Source: Achromobacter xylosoxidans (GTDB lineage Bacteria; Pseudomonadota; Gammaproteobacteria; Burkholderiales; Burkholderiaceae_B). From it: a DNA stretch of 64,000 nt. The stretch is taken from NCBI RefSeq assembly GCF_014490035.1, contig NZ_CP061008.1, forward strand, positions 4,340,001-4,404,000, given 5' to 3'. The position numbers and the translations under genes were made by a program. The number at the start of each line of letters is the position of its first letter. Position 1 is the stretch's first letter. Under the pieces are notes generated by a model. That model searched no databases. It worked only from the letters and a program-made list of their open reading frames with translations, and had not been told where the DNA came from. This document shows positions 26,294-34,432 of this stretch, piece after piece.

Positions 26294-28099
26294 ATGAACG
26301 CTCCTGACACGCGGCCCGAGCGCCGCGGCGGCTTTTCCACCCTGCGCACCCTCTTTCCCTATCTCTGGCCGCCCGGCGAGACGGGCCTGAAAACGCGGGT
26401 GATCGCGGCCCTGCTGTGCCTGTTCGCGGCCAAGGTGGCCACGGTCTATGTCCCGCTGCTGTACAAGCACGCCATCGACGAGCTGGGCCAGGGCGCCCCG
26501 GGTTCCGTCACCGTGCCGCTGGGCCTGATCCTGGCCTATGGCACGGCCCGGGTGCTTTCGCTGCTGTTCTCGGAACTGCGCGATGCCATCTTCGCGCGCG
26601 TCGGGCAGCACGCCATCCGCGCGGTCGGCCTGCAGGTCTTTCGCCACTTGCATGCGCTGGCGCTGCGCTTTCACCTGACGCGCCAGACCGGCGGCCTGAA
26701 CCGCGCCATCGAGCGCGGCACCAAGGGCATCCAGACCCTGCTGTCGTTCCTGCTCTTCAGCATCCTGCCGACCTTCTTCGAGATCGGGCTGGTCTGCGTG
26801 GTGCTGTGGAAGATGTTCGACATCTGGCTGGCGCTGGCCACCGGCGCCACCGTCACGCTGTACATGGCGTACACGCTGCTGGTCACGGAATGGCGCGCCA
26901 AGTTCCGGCGCCAGATGAACGAAACCGACTCCGAGGCCAACACCAAGGCCATCGAGAGCCTGCTGAACTACGAGACGGTCAAATACTTCGGCAACGAGGA
27001 ACACGAGGCGCGCCGCTACGACGCGTCGCTCAAGCGCTATGAACGCGCCGCCGTGCGCAGCCAGGTCAGCCTGTCCATCCTCAACATCGGCCAGGCCGCC
27101 ATCATCTCGGTGGGCCTCACCCTGGTCATGTGGATGGCTGCCACCGGCATCGCCGAGGGCCGCTACACGCTGGGCGATTTCGTGCTGGTCAACACCTACC
27201 TGCTGCAGCTGTACCAGCCGCTGAGCTTCTTCGGCTTCGTCTACCGCGAGATCAAGCAAGCCATCATCGACATGGAGCGCATGTTCGAACTGCTGGGACA
27301 GGACCGCGAAGTGGCCGACCGGCCCGATGCGCAGCCCCTGCGCGTGGCGGGCGGCGCAGTGGAGTTCCGCGACGTGCATTTCGGCTACGACGCGCGCCGC
27401 CCCATCCTGAAGGGCGTCAGCTTCACCATCCCCGCGGGCAGGACCGTGGCCGTCGTCGGCACCTCCGGCGCCGGCAAATCGACCATCGCGCGCCTGCTGT
27501 TCCGCTTCTACGACGCCGACGGCGGCGCGATCCTCATCGACGGCCAGGACGTGCGCAGCGTGACCCAGGCCAGCCTGCGCGCCGCGATCGGCGTCGTGCC
27601 GCAGGACACCGTGCTGTTCAACGACACCATCCTCTACAACATCGGTTACGGCCGCCCCGGCGCCAGCGAGGAAGAGATCCAGGCGGCGGCGCGCCTGGCC
27701 CACATCCACGACCTGATCATGGCCATGCCGGACGGCTACCAGACCATGGTGGGCGAACGCGGGCTGAAGCTGTCCGGCGGCGAAAAGCAGCGCGTGGCGA
27801 TCGCCCGGACCATCCTGAAGAACCCGCCCATCTTCCTGTTCGACGAAGCCACCAGCGCGCTCGACACCCACACCGAACGCGAAATCCAGGCCAATCTGCG
27901 CGAAGTCAGCCAGGGCCGCAGCACGCTGATCATCGCCCACCGCCTGTCCACCGTGGCGGATGCGGACGAGATCATCGTGCTGGCCGAGGGCCGCATCGTC
28001 GAACGCGGCCGCCATGCGCAGCTGCTGGCGCAGGACGGCATCTACGCCGGCATGTGGGCCCGCCAGCAGCAAAGCGCCCTGACCGGCGCGCCGGATTGA
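26294..28099 (+). CDS. Atm1/ABCB7-type ABC exporter (membrane and ATPase domains fused)
   Basis: The 601-residue half-transporter has six helices in residues 30-330, including the NETDSEANTKAIESLLNYETVKYFGNE segment diagnostic of the Atm1/heavy-metal-tolerance group. The ATPase domain has Walker A GTSGAGKS (389-396), signature LSGGEKQR (493-500) and Walker B with DEATSALD (517-524). Two copies would form an inner-membrane exporter. Bacterial members export glutathione-linked metals or persulfides, and the mitochondrial protein serves cytosolic Fe-S assembly. A Rieske 2Fe-2S protein gene follows 51 bases later, a suggestive pairing. The family call is firm. Confidence 0.94.
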   Translation: MNAPDTRPERRGGFSTLRTLFPYLWPPGETGLKTRVIAALLCLFAAKVATVYVPLLYKHAIDELGQGAPGSVTVPLGLILAYGTARVLSLLFSELRDAIFARVGQHAIRAVGLQVFRHLHALALRFHLTRQTGGLNRAIERGTKGIQTLLSFLLFSILPTFFEIGLVCVVLWKMFDIWLALATGATVTLYMAYTLLVTEWRAKFRRQMNETDSEANTKAIESLLNYETVKYFGNEEHEARRYDASLKRYERAAVRSQVSLSILNIGQAAIISVGLTLVMWMAATGIAEGRYTLGDFVLVNTYLLQLYQPLSFFGFVYREIKQAIIDMERMFELLGQDREVADRPDAQPLRVAGGAVEFRDVHFGYDARRPILKGVSFTIPAGRTVAVVGTSGAGKSTIARLLFRFYDADGGAILIDGQDVRSVTQASLRAAIGVVPQDTVLFNDTILYNIGYGRPGASEEEIQAAARLAHIHDLIMAMPDGYQTMVGERGLKLSGGEKQRVAIARTILKNPPIFLFDEATSALDTHTEREIQANLREVSQGRSTLIIAHRLSTVADADEIIVLAEGRIVERGRHAQLLAQDGIYAGMWARQQQSALTGAPD

Positions 28100-28150
28100 C
28101 AAGCCCTCCCCCCTGTCCGAACATCGCACCCTTTGATTTCCAGGCCCACC

Positions 28151-28540
28151 ATGCAGGATTCAGCCCCCGTCCCCGCCGTCCGCGTCTGCGCTTCCTCCGA
28201 CCTCGCCAACGGCGGCCTGGGCGTGAAGCTCCCCGTGTCGGATGCCGCCGGCCGCACCACGGCCTTCTTCGTGCGCTATCAGGACCGCGTGCACGGCTAT
28301 CTGAACCGCTGCGCGCACGTCGGCGTGGAACTGGATTGGGAAGGCAGCTTCTTCACCCGCGCCGGCGACCTGATCATGTGCGCGCGGCACGGCGCCACTT
28401 ACCAGCCGGACACGGGGCTATGCGTGGGCGGCCCCTGTAAGAACGGCCGCCTGACCGCGCTGGCCGTCGAGGAACGCGATGGCGCGGTCTACTGGCAGCC
28501 GGCCGGCAAGATCCGTCCTTGGGAAGACGCGGCCGCCTAG
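28151..28540 (+). CDS. Rieske 2Fe-2S protein
   Basis: The 129-residue cytoplasmic protein has a Rieske cluster-binding pair: Cys54 and His56 in CAH, and Cys77 and His80 in CARH. A GATYQPDTGLCVGGPC loop follows. It is a stand-alone ferredoxin-like Rieske domain without an oxygenase catalytic domain. Such proteins pass electrons or act in redox sensing. Extra cysteines at the CVGGPC loop are usual in the family. It lies 51 bases after the Atm1-type exporter on the same strand and is probably co-transcribed. No oxygenase or reductase partner is nearby, so its electron partners are unknown. Confidence 0.9.
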   Translation: MQDSAPVPAVRVCASSDLANGGLGVKLPVSDAAGRTTAFFVRYQDRVHGYLNRCAHVGVELDWEGSFFTRAGDLIMCARHGATYQPDTGLCVGGPCKNGRLTALAVEERDGAVYWQPAGKIRPWEDAAA

Positions 28541-28574
28541 AACGGTACGCTCCAGCAGAACCCTTGCGCGGATT

Positions 28575-29558
28575 TCACGCCCGCGCCGCCGCCGCTTCCG
28601 CCGGCGCCTGCCGTTCCGCGTAGCGCCGCGCCAGCACCGCGCAGACCATCAGCTGCATCTGGTGGAAGATCATCAGCGGCAGCACCACCACGCCCATCTG
28701 CGAGGTGCCGAACAGCACCGTGGCCAGCGGAATGCCCGAGGCCAGCGACTTCTTCGAGCCGCAGAACACCAGCGTGATCTCGTTTTCCTTGGACAGCCCC
28801 AGCTTGCGACTGCCCCAGGTCGTGATCAGCAGCACCGTTCCCAGCAACAAGGCGTTCACCAGCACCATGGAGGCCAGGTCGATGGGCGGGAACGCGTGCC
28901 AGATGCCCTGCGCCACCGCCTCGCTGAACGCGGTGTAGACAGCCAGCAGGATCGAACTGCGGTCCACTTTCGACAGCGTGCGGTTGTTGCGCTGGGCCCA
29001 GGCGCCGATCCAGGGCCGCAGCAGGCTGCCCACCGCAAACGGCAGCAGCAGCTGCAGCAGGATGCGGCCGGCGTCGGCCAGCCCGTGGCCCCCGCCCTGG
29101 CGGTGCAGCAGCACCGCCACCAGCAGCGGCGTCAGCACCGTGCCCAGCAGGTTCGACGCGGTGGCCGCGCAGATCGCGCCCGGCACATTGCCGCGCGCCA
29201 TGGAGGTGAAGGCGATCGACGACTGCACGGTGGACGACAGGGTGCAGACGAACAGCACGCCCAGCCACAGCGACGGCGTCAACAGGTTGGGAAACAGCGC
29301 CCGCAAACCCAGCCCCAGCGCGGGAAACAGCAGGAAGGTGCAAGCCAGGATCAGCGCGTGCAGGCGCACGTCCTTCACGCCGGCCACGATGGCATCGGTG
29401 GACAGCCGGGCGCCGTGCAGGAAGAACAGCAGCGAAATGGCGATGTTGCTGGCCACGGTCATGAACGCCGCGCCCTTGCCCACGGCCGGGAAAAAGCTGG
29501 CGAAGACCACCGTGGCGATCAGGATGAGCGTGAATTGGTCGGGCAGGAAGCGGCGCAT
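28575..29558 (-). CDS. BASS-family (SLC10A7-like) membrane transporter
   Basis: The 327-residue protein (ATG 29558) has about ten hydrophobic helices and the bile-acid:sodium symporter family pattern (FFLHGARLSTDAIVAGVKD near the start, and a long TSMARGNVPGAICAATASNLLG crossover segment). SBF-like members move organic anions, often with sodium; bacterial substrates include keto acids and pantoate. An in-frame upstream extension to 29621 is not supported. A hairpin sits right before the start codon. The gene is divergent from a LysR regulator, the probable controller. The substrate is unknown. Confidence 0.88.
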   Translation of the reverse strand: MRRFLPDQFTLILIATVVFASFFPAVGKGAAFMTVASNIAISLLFFLHGARLSTDAIVAGVKDVRLHALILACTFLLFPALGLGLRALFPNLLTPSLWLGVLFVCTLSSTVQSSIAFTSMARGNVPGAICAATASNLLGTVLTPLLVAVLLHRQGGGHGLADAGRILLQLLLPFAVGSLLRPWIGAWAQRNNRTLSKVDRSSILLAVYTAFSEAVAQGIWHAFPPIDLASMVLVNALLLGTVLLITTWGSRKLGLSKENEITLVFCGSKKSLASGIPLATVLFGTSQMGVVVLPLMIFHQMQLMVCAVLARRYAERQAPAEAAAARA

Positions 29559-29565
29559 GGCAAAG

Positions 29566-29588
29566 GTTTCCGTAGGGATTGCGGAAAC
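29566..29588 (-). promoter_or_regulatory. inverted repeat/hairpin directly upstream of BASS start
   Basis: GTTTCCG and CGGAAAC form a perfect 7-bp inverted repeat with nine bases between. It ends seven bases before the start codon on the minus strand. It could be a LysR operator overlapping the promoter or an RNA hairpin masking the ribosome site; no clear Shine-Dalgarno is present between it and the ATG. Confidence 0.4.
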
Positions 29589-29665
29589 TATAGGCACGGC
29601 GCTTGCCATCGTGAAGCCCACTAGGTACTTTAACTGTCATCGGACTTTCCTATGACCAGGCCGCC

Positions 29666-30508
29666 ATGCTCAATCCTCTGTGGCTCAAGACCTTCGCCGC
29701 TGCCGCCGCCGCGCCCAGCTTCACCGAAACCGCCCGGCGGCTGGGGCTGACCCAGCCCACGGTCAGCGAGCACATCCGTCAGCTGGAACAGGCCTTGAAC
29801 CGGCGCCTGTTCCAGCGCGACACGCACTCGCTCGCGCTCACCAGCGACGGCCGCAGCCTGCTGGTGCATGCGCAGATCATCCTTGACGCGCACGAGCGTG
29901 CCGAGCGCCTGTTCGACGCGCCCCGCCTGCGCGGGCGCGTGCGCCTGGGCACCTCGGACGACCTGGCGATGGGCCCGCTGCCCGACGTGCTGGCCGCCTT
30001 CCGGCTGGCCCACCCCGAGGTGGAACTGGACCTGACCATCGGCGTCACCAGCGAGCTCTACAAGCTGCTGGACGACAATGGCCTGGACGTCATGATAGGC
30101 AAGCGCCGCAAGGGCGACCGGCGCGGCCAGACCCTGCACAAGGAAGCCTTGCTGTGGCAGGCCAAGGAAGGCCTGCGCGTGGCGCCCGGCGAGCCGCTGC
30201 CCCTGATCCTGCTGCGCGAACCCAGCGTGACCCGCAGCCTGACGCTGGACGCCCTGGCCCGCGCCGGCCGCAGCTGGCAGATCGTGTGCACCAGCACCAG
30301 CTACGCCGGCTGCCAGGCGGCCGCCCGCGCCGGCCTGGGCATCACGGTGCAGCCTTCGCACCTGTCCACCCTGGGCCTTGCCGCTCCGGCGGGCGCCGCG
30401 CAGCTGCCCGCGCTGCCACAGGTGGAATTCATCGTGATCTCGGCGCCCGCGCCCAACAAGCCCACGCGGGCGCTGACCGAGATCCTGATGCGCAGCACGC
30501 TGACCTGA
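29666..30508 (+). CDS. LysR-family transcriptional regulator
   Basis: The 280-residue protein has the N-terminal winged helix-turn-helix (residues 2-60, SFTETARRLGLTQPTVSEHIRQLEQALNRRLFQR). The two-lobed effector domain starts near residue 90 (RVRLGTSDDLAMGPLPDVLAAF). It is slightly shorter than most LysR proteins (about 300 residues), with a compact second lobe. It is divergent from the BASS transporter gene with 107 bases between starts, the classic LysR arrangement for control of the neighbour. No strong ribosome site is seen before ATG 29666. The ligand is unknown. Confidence 0.93.
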   Translation: MLNPLWLKTFAAAAAAPSFTETARRLGLTQPTVSEHIRQLEQALNRRLFQRDTHSLALTSDGRSLLVHAQIILDAHERAERLFDAPRLRGRVRLGTSDDLAMGPLPDVLAAFRLAHPEVELDLTIGVTSELYKLLDDNGLDVMIGKRRKGDRRGQTLHKEALLWQAKEGLRVAPGEPLPLILLREPSVTRSLTLDALARAGRSWQIVCTSTSYAGCQAAARAGLGITVQPSHLSTLGLAAPAGAAQLPALPQVEFIVISAPAPNKPTRALTEILMRSTLT

Positions 30509-30702
30509 GGCTTTCTTTCTGACTGCCTCGCTTGGGGTTGGCATGTGTTCGGGCAAGCGCCGCGGCCAATGTTCGCGGCGTCTATCCGGAACGACCACAT
30601 GGCGATGCTTGCCATGCGGCATCATCGGCCTGCGCTCTGGGGCTCGACAAATACAAAGGCGGGATAACAATATGAGCGGCGCGTTGCCGCCCCATGGCCG
30701 GA

Positions 30703-31035
30703 CTATTCGGGCAAGTGGTCCGGAACGCCGTCCTCATCGACCAGCTTGACGCGGTCCAGCGCGTTGCGCGCGGCCGACATGGCCTCGACCGTGCTGCGGA
30801 AGCGTCGGCTGATAAAGATCTCGAAAGCCTGGGTGTCGGGCTCGGCTTCCTGCTGCGCGGCTTCATCCGGCGGCGCTGAGGCATCAGCCTGGGTCGCGGC
30901 TTGGGCGTCCAGTTCGGCCTGGCTCTTTTTCTTCGGCAGCCGCCGCGTTTCGATGAAAGCGCGCGGCGGCACGCGCCCCTCGGGTTGGGTCGCGTACGCG
31001 AGCACCGAAAATCCGTTGATGATCTTCTCAGCCAT
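30703..31035 (-). CDS. conserved-looking protein of unknown function
   Basis: The 110-residue protein has a structured N-terminus (MAEKIINGFSVLAYATQPEG). A charged, Ala/Gln/Glu-rich linker at about residues 35-65 is probably disordered. A helical C-terminal part follows (FEIFISRRFRSTVEAMSAARNALDRVKLVDED). No family is recognised. Amphipathic pattern, start placement and GC-biased third positions favour real coding over chance. It lies downstream of the amidohydrolase gene on the same strand, 72 bases away, but there is no sign that it belongs to that pathway. Confidence 0.6.
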   Translation of the reverse strand: MAEKIINGFSVLAYATQPEGRVPPRAFIETRRLPKKKSQAELDAQAATQADASAPPDEAAQQEAEPDTQAFEIFISRRFRSTVEAMSAARNALDRVKLVDEDGVPDHLPE

Positions 31036-31107
31036 TGCGGTTCCGTGTGGCCGCGCCCAAAAAAAGCGCGGTTCCTTGTTACCGACTACGGCCAGCCGCG
31101 GGGAAAC

Positions 31108-31977
31108 TTAAGCCGGCGCCGCCTGGCGCGCGCGCACGTAGGCCGCCACCTGGGCCAGCACGTCGGACAGGTCGGCCTGCAGCGGCGCAAAGCCCGAGTT
31201 GCGCTCGCGCGTGGCTTCGTCCATGTACAGCGGACGGCGGATTTCCACCTGCAGGCTGTGGCGGTTCAAGGCCGGCTGGCCGATCTGCGCGATCAGCTGC
31301 ACGCCCTTGTAGGGGTCGTTGCGCGCCACGGTGTAACCCTTGTCGCGCAAGGCGGTCTCGATCAGGGCGATGAACTCGGGTTCGCAGGTCGTGCCGTCGC
31401 GGTCGCCCAGCACGAAGTCCGCCAGCGGATGCTCGCTCTGGCGGCCCAGGCGCTCGTAGGCGTCGTTGGGCATGGAATGCAGGTTCAGATGCCAGACCGC
31501 GCCAAAACGCTGCCGCACCTGCTGAATCGCCTGGGACAGCGCAGCATGGTAGGGCTCGTAGTACGCCTGGATGCGGTGGCGCACTTCGGCCAGCGTCAGC
31601 TTGCGATCGTAGATCGGCGTGGACTTGTCCATCCTGCGCCAGATCAGACCCTTGCCCAGGCGCGTCTTCTCGCCCGGGTCCAGCGGTTCGGGCCAGGGCT
31701 GCGCCAGCAGCTCCGGGTCCAGGTCCTGCAGCGTGCGGTTCGGATCGATATAGACGCGCGGAAAGTTCGCGGCAATCAGCGTCGCGCCCAGGGCCGGCGC
31801 CGCCGACCACAACGCGTCCACGTGCGTGTCCTCGCCCTGGCGCAATTGCGCCAGGGTGGCCGCGGCGCCGAAATCGTCGGGATAGCGCTCGCCGCTATGC
31901 GGCGAATCGCAAACCAGCGGCAAGGCCGGGCCGGTGGGCTCGTGTACGGAAACAGCGTCGAAGTCGGCGTGGGTCAT
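31108..31977 (-). CDS. N-formylglutamate amidohydrolase family protein
   Basis: The 289-residue protein shows the FGase pattern: LPLVCDSPHSGERYPDDF near the N-terminus, FPRVYIDPNRTLQDLD in the middle, VWHLNLHSMPND with likely metal ligands, and NDPYKG. These enzymes remove formyl or related groups from N-substituted glutamate; in one histidine pathway this is the last step. ATG 31977 begins three bases after the upstream Bug stop; a TTG at 31983 overlaps it. Coupled translation with the receptor is likely. No other histidine-utilisation gene is nearby, so the substrate may be a different N-acyl amino acid. Confidence 0.88.
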   Translation of the reverse strand: MTHADFDAVSVHEPTGPALPLVCDSPHSGERYPDDFGAAATLAQLRQGEDTHVDALWSAAPALGATLIAANFPRVYIDPNRTLQDLDPELLAQPWPEPLDPGEKTRLGKGLIWRRMDKSTPIYDRKLTLAEVRHRIQAYYEPYHAALSQAIQQVRQRFGAVWHLNLHSMPNDAYERLGRQSEHPLADFVLGDRDGTTCEPEFIALIETALRDKGYTVARNDPYKGVQLIAQIGQPALNRHSLQVEIRRPLYMDEATRERNSGFAPLQADLSDVLAQVAAYVRARQAAPA

Positions 31978-31979
31978 CG

Positions 31980-32969
31980 TCAATCAGCCTGAATGTTGGC
32001 AGTCTTGGCGACCTTGGCGTAGCGCGCCAGGGCCTGCTGGATCTGCGCCTCGAATTCCTGGGGCGTGGTGCGCACCAGCGTACCACCCACTTCCTCGGCC
32101 TTCTTGCGGAATTCCGGATCGTCCTGGGCGGCGCGCACCGCCTTGTTCAGGCGCTCGATCACGGCCGGCGGGGTGCCGGCGGGCGCCACCAGGCCGAACC
32201 AGCCGCCCGTGCCCATGTCGGGGTAGCCCAGCTCGATGTAGGTCGGCACGTCGGGCAACAGCGGCGAGCGTTCGGCGCCCAGCACGGCCAGCGCGCGCAG
32301 CTTGCCGCCCTGCACCTGCGGCAGGGTCGAGGACAGGTTGTCGGTGATCGCGTCCACCTGGCCGCCCATCACGTCGTTCAGCGCCGGACCGGCGCCGCGG
32401 TACGGCACGTGCAGCAGCTTGATGCCGGACAGCATCATGAAATTCTCGATGTTCACGTGACCCAGCGAACCCACGCCCGGCGAAGCGAAGCTATAGCGTT
32501 CCGGCTGCTTCTTGGCCAGGGCCACGAACTCGGCCATGTTCTTGGCCGGGAGACCCGGGTTGATCGCGAAGATGCTGGGCACGGCGACCACGTTGGCCAC
32601 CGGCACGAAATCCTTCACCGGGTCGTAGTTCATCTTGCGGAACACGGCCGGATTCGAGCCATGCGTGCTCATCGTGGCCATGCCGATGGTGTAGCCGTCG
32701 GGCGTGGCGCGGGCCACCTGCTCCATGCCCATGGAACCGCCGGCGCCAGCCTTGTTCTCGACCACGATGGTCTGCTTCAGGTCACGGCCGGCGTACTCGG
32801 CCACCAGGCGCGCCACGATGTCGGTCGAACCGCCGGCGGCGAACGGCACCACCAGCTTGATGGGACGGGCGGGATAGTCGGCGGCTTGGGCGATGCCGGC
32901 GAAGGACAGGGTAGCGAACATGCCGGCGAGCGCGAAGCGCGCGGATCGGCCCAGAAGGCGGCGGGACAT
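31980..32969 (-). CDS. Bug-family periplasmic substrate-binding receptor
   Basis: The 329-residue protein has a signal peptide (cleavage near AQA-ADYPA). The Bug motifs are ARPIKLVVPFAAGGSTDIVARL, VENKAGAGGSMGMEQVARATPDGYT and YDPVKDFVPVANV. It would bind a carboxylate-bearing solute in the periplasm. No TctA/TctB-type membrane partner is encoded in the window. It sits directly before the N-formylglutamate amidohydrolase gene, with stop and start three bases apart, suggesting that the bound ligand is an N-acyl or N-formyl amino acid. A divergent LysR gene (33082) probably controls both. The family is certain; the ligand is inference. Confidence 0.95.
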   Translation of the reverse strand: MSRRLLGRSARFALAGMFATLSFAGIAQAADYPARPIKLVVPFAAGGSTDIVARLVAEYAGRDLKQTIVVENKAGAGGSMGMEQVARATPDGYTIGMATMSTHGSNPAVFRKMNYDPVKDFVPVANVVAVPSIFAINPGLPAKNMAEFVALAKKQPERYSFASPGVGSLGHVNIENFMMLSGIKLLHVPYRGAGPALNDVMGGQVDAITDNLSSTLPQVQGGKLRALAVLGAERSPLLPDVPTYIELGYPDMGTGGWFGLVAPAGTPPAVIERLNKAVRAAQDDPEFRKKAEEVGGTLVRTTPQEFEAQIQQALARYAKVAKTANIQAD

Positions 32970-33081
32970 GGGGATGACTCCGAAAGTTGAAGGTCAGTCG
33001 ACAAGGCCGCCAGTGTCCGAACTTTACGATCCCCTTTCAAACGACTATATTGCACGGCTTCATTACCAATGGTCATGCTAG

Positions 33082-34014
33082 ATGCGACTGCACTCGCCCT
33101 CCATGTCCGAACTGCACGCCTTCGTGACGGCGGCACGCCTGGGCAGCTTCACCCGCGCCGCGGAGGTCTTGTGCGTCACCCAGGGCGCCGTCAGCCGCGC
33201 CATTTCCCGCCTGGAAGCGCATTTCGGCCAGCCGCTGATGCATCGCAACGCCCATGGCCTGACCCTGACTGAAACCGGACGCCGCCTGTACGACGGCACG
33301 CAAGGCCCGCTGCAGCAGATCGAATCGCTCAGCGCCGGATTGCGTGCCAACGACCGCCGCCTGCGCCTGACGCTGTCGACGGTGCCGACGCTGGCCAGCG
33401 CCTGGCTGGTGCCCCGCCTGTCCGACTTTCACGCGCGCCATCCGGATATCCAGCTCGGCTTCGCGGCCTACCGCCGCAACGAGGACTTTTCGGGCGCGAC
33501 GCCCGATGCCAGCATCCTGTCCGGCCTGCCCGAGCAATGGCCTGGCTGGCAGGTGGACTACGTTATCGGGCGTGAACTGGTCGTGATCTGCCACCCCGCC
33601 CGGCTGGCGGCGCGGCGCGCGCAGGGACTCTGGGAGACCCCGGCCGGCCTGCTTGGGGAGCCGCTGCTGTATCACTCGAATGGCATGGACAACTGGATGC
33701 AGTGGCTGGCCGCTGCTGGCGTGCCGCGCGCCTCGGTCCAGCTGTCCAATGGTTTCGACCAGGTTTCCATCCTGGTCCGCGCCGTCATGGCTGACATGGG
33801 TATCGCGGTGCTGCAGCGCTGCCTGGTCCGCGACGACCTGCAGGCGGGACGCGTGGCGGCCCCGTTTCCCGACCTGCCCATACGCATCGCCCGCGGCTAT
33901 CACTTATGCGCGCCGGCCCAGCGCCGCGACCACTATGCGCTGGCCTGCTTCCGGCTATGGCTGCTGGAGACTGCCGGGCAAGATCCCGACGTGGTCGCCG
34001 CCGGCCCGGGTTGA
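33082..34014 (+). CDS. LysR-family regulator (GcvA-like)
   Basis: The 310-residue protein has the winged helix-turn-helix (SELHAFVTAARLGSFTRAAEVLCVTQGAVSRAISRLEAHFG). A LysR effector domain follows (LRLTLSTVPTLASAWLVPRLSDFHARHPDIQL), with the wording typical of the GcvA-like branch. ATG 33082 is used; ATG 33103 is a possible alternative that begins at the conserved SELHAF. The gene is divergent from the Bug/amidohydrolase pair with a 112-base gap. It is the likely regulator of that pair. The inducer is unknown. Confidence 0.93.
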   Translation: MRLHSPSMSELHAFVTAARLGSFTRAAEVLCVTQGAVSRAISRLEAHFGQPLMHRNAHGLTLTETGRRLYDGTQGPLQQIESLSAGLRANDRRLRLTLSTVPTLASAWLVPRLSDFHARHPDIQLGFAAYRRNEDFSGATPDASILSGLPEQWPGWQVDYVIGRELVVICHPARLAARRAQGLWETPAGLLGEPLLYHSNGMDNWMQWLAAAGVPRASVQLSNGFDQVSILVRAVMADMGIAVLQRCLVRDDLQAGRVAAPFPDLPIRIARGYHLCAPAQRRDHYALACFRLWLLETAGQDPDVVAAGPG

Positions 34015-34071
34015 GCGGCAGCAAGCAACATGTGGTTTCGTGTGACGGAGAACAACTGCGACGAAATGAAA

Positions 34072-34092
34072 ACGGGCTCCTGAGGAGCCCGT
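34072..34092 (-). terminator. intrinsic terminator of the small zinc-ribbon gene
   Basis: A perfect 9-bp stem (ACGGGCTCC, loop of three, GGAGCCCGT) is followed on the minus strand by TTTTCATTT. It lies 21 bases after the stop of the 34114-34329 gene and faces the end of the LysR gene. Confidence 0.75.
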
Positions 34093-34113
34093 CCGGATGG
34101 CGCAGCGAATAGC

Positions 34114-34329
34114 TCAGGGCGCGAGCTTGAACCCCAGGTCCACGCCCCACTTGTCGGTTTCACGCAGCCATTTCGCCCCGCAATTCAGGCAGCGGAAGTG
34201 GTCTTCACGGCTTTCTTCCCGGCCCTTCTGCGTCGGGTTGGTGAATCCCTGATGCCCCAGATGGGCATGCGGCGCAACGCCAGCAAGCCCAGGGTTAATG
34301 CGTTGGCAAGCCAGGCACATAACGCTCAT
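34114..34329 (-). CDS. small putative zinc-ribbon protein
   Basis: The 71-residue protein from ATG 34329 has two CxxC pairs, Cys5/Cys8 and Cys47/Cys50 (CLNCGAKW). They are separated by a histidine-bearing stretch (APHAHLGHQGF), a layout able to hold one zinc ion. It is small, soluble and has no signal. No named family is recognised. The upstream 110 bases in the same frame, back to 34440, are AT-rich and read as non-conserved sequence, so the shorter start is preferred. A good terminator follows the gene, which supports it as a single-gene unit. Confidence 0.7.
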   Translation of the reverse strand: MSVMCLACQRINPGLAGVAPHAHLGHQGFTNPTQKGREESREDHFRCLNCGAKWLRETDKWGVDLGFKLAP

Positions 34330-34432
34330 TGATGCTTCCCTACAAACATAGTAACCAAATTGTAAGGGATTCCACCAATACTTTTCTATCAATATATGAC
34401 GATAAATCCAAAAATAATTGTTAACGCCACAA

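Noticed and set aside
31051-31071. CCGCGC/GCGCGG hairpin as a terminator after the amidohydrolase gene
   Set aside because: The stem is only 6 bp, its loop holds the A-run, and no T-run follows on the minus strand.
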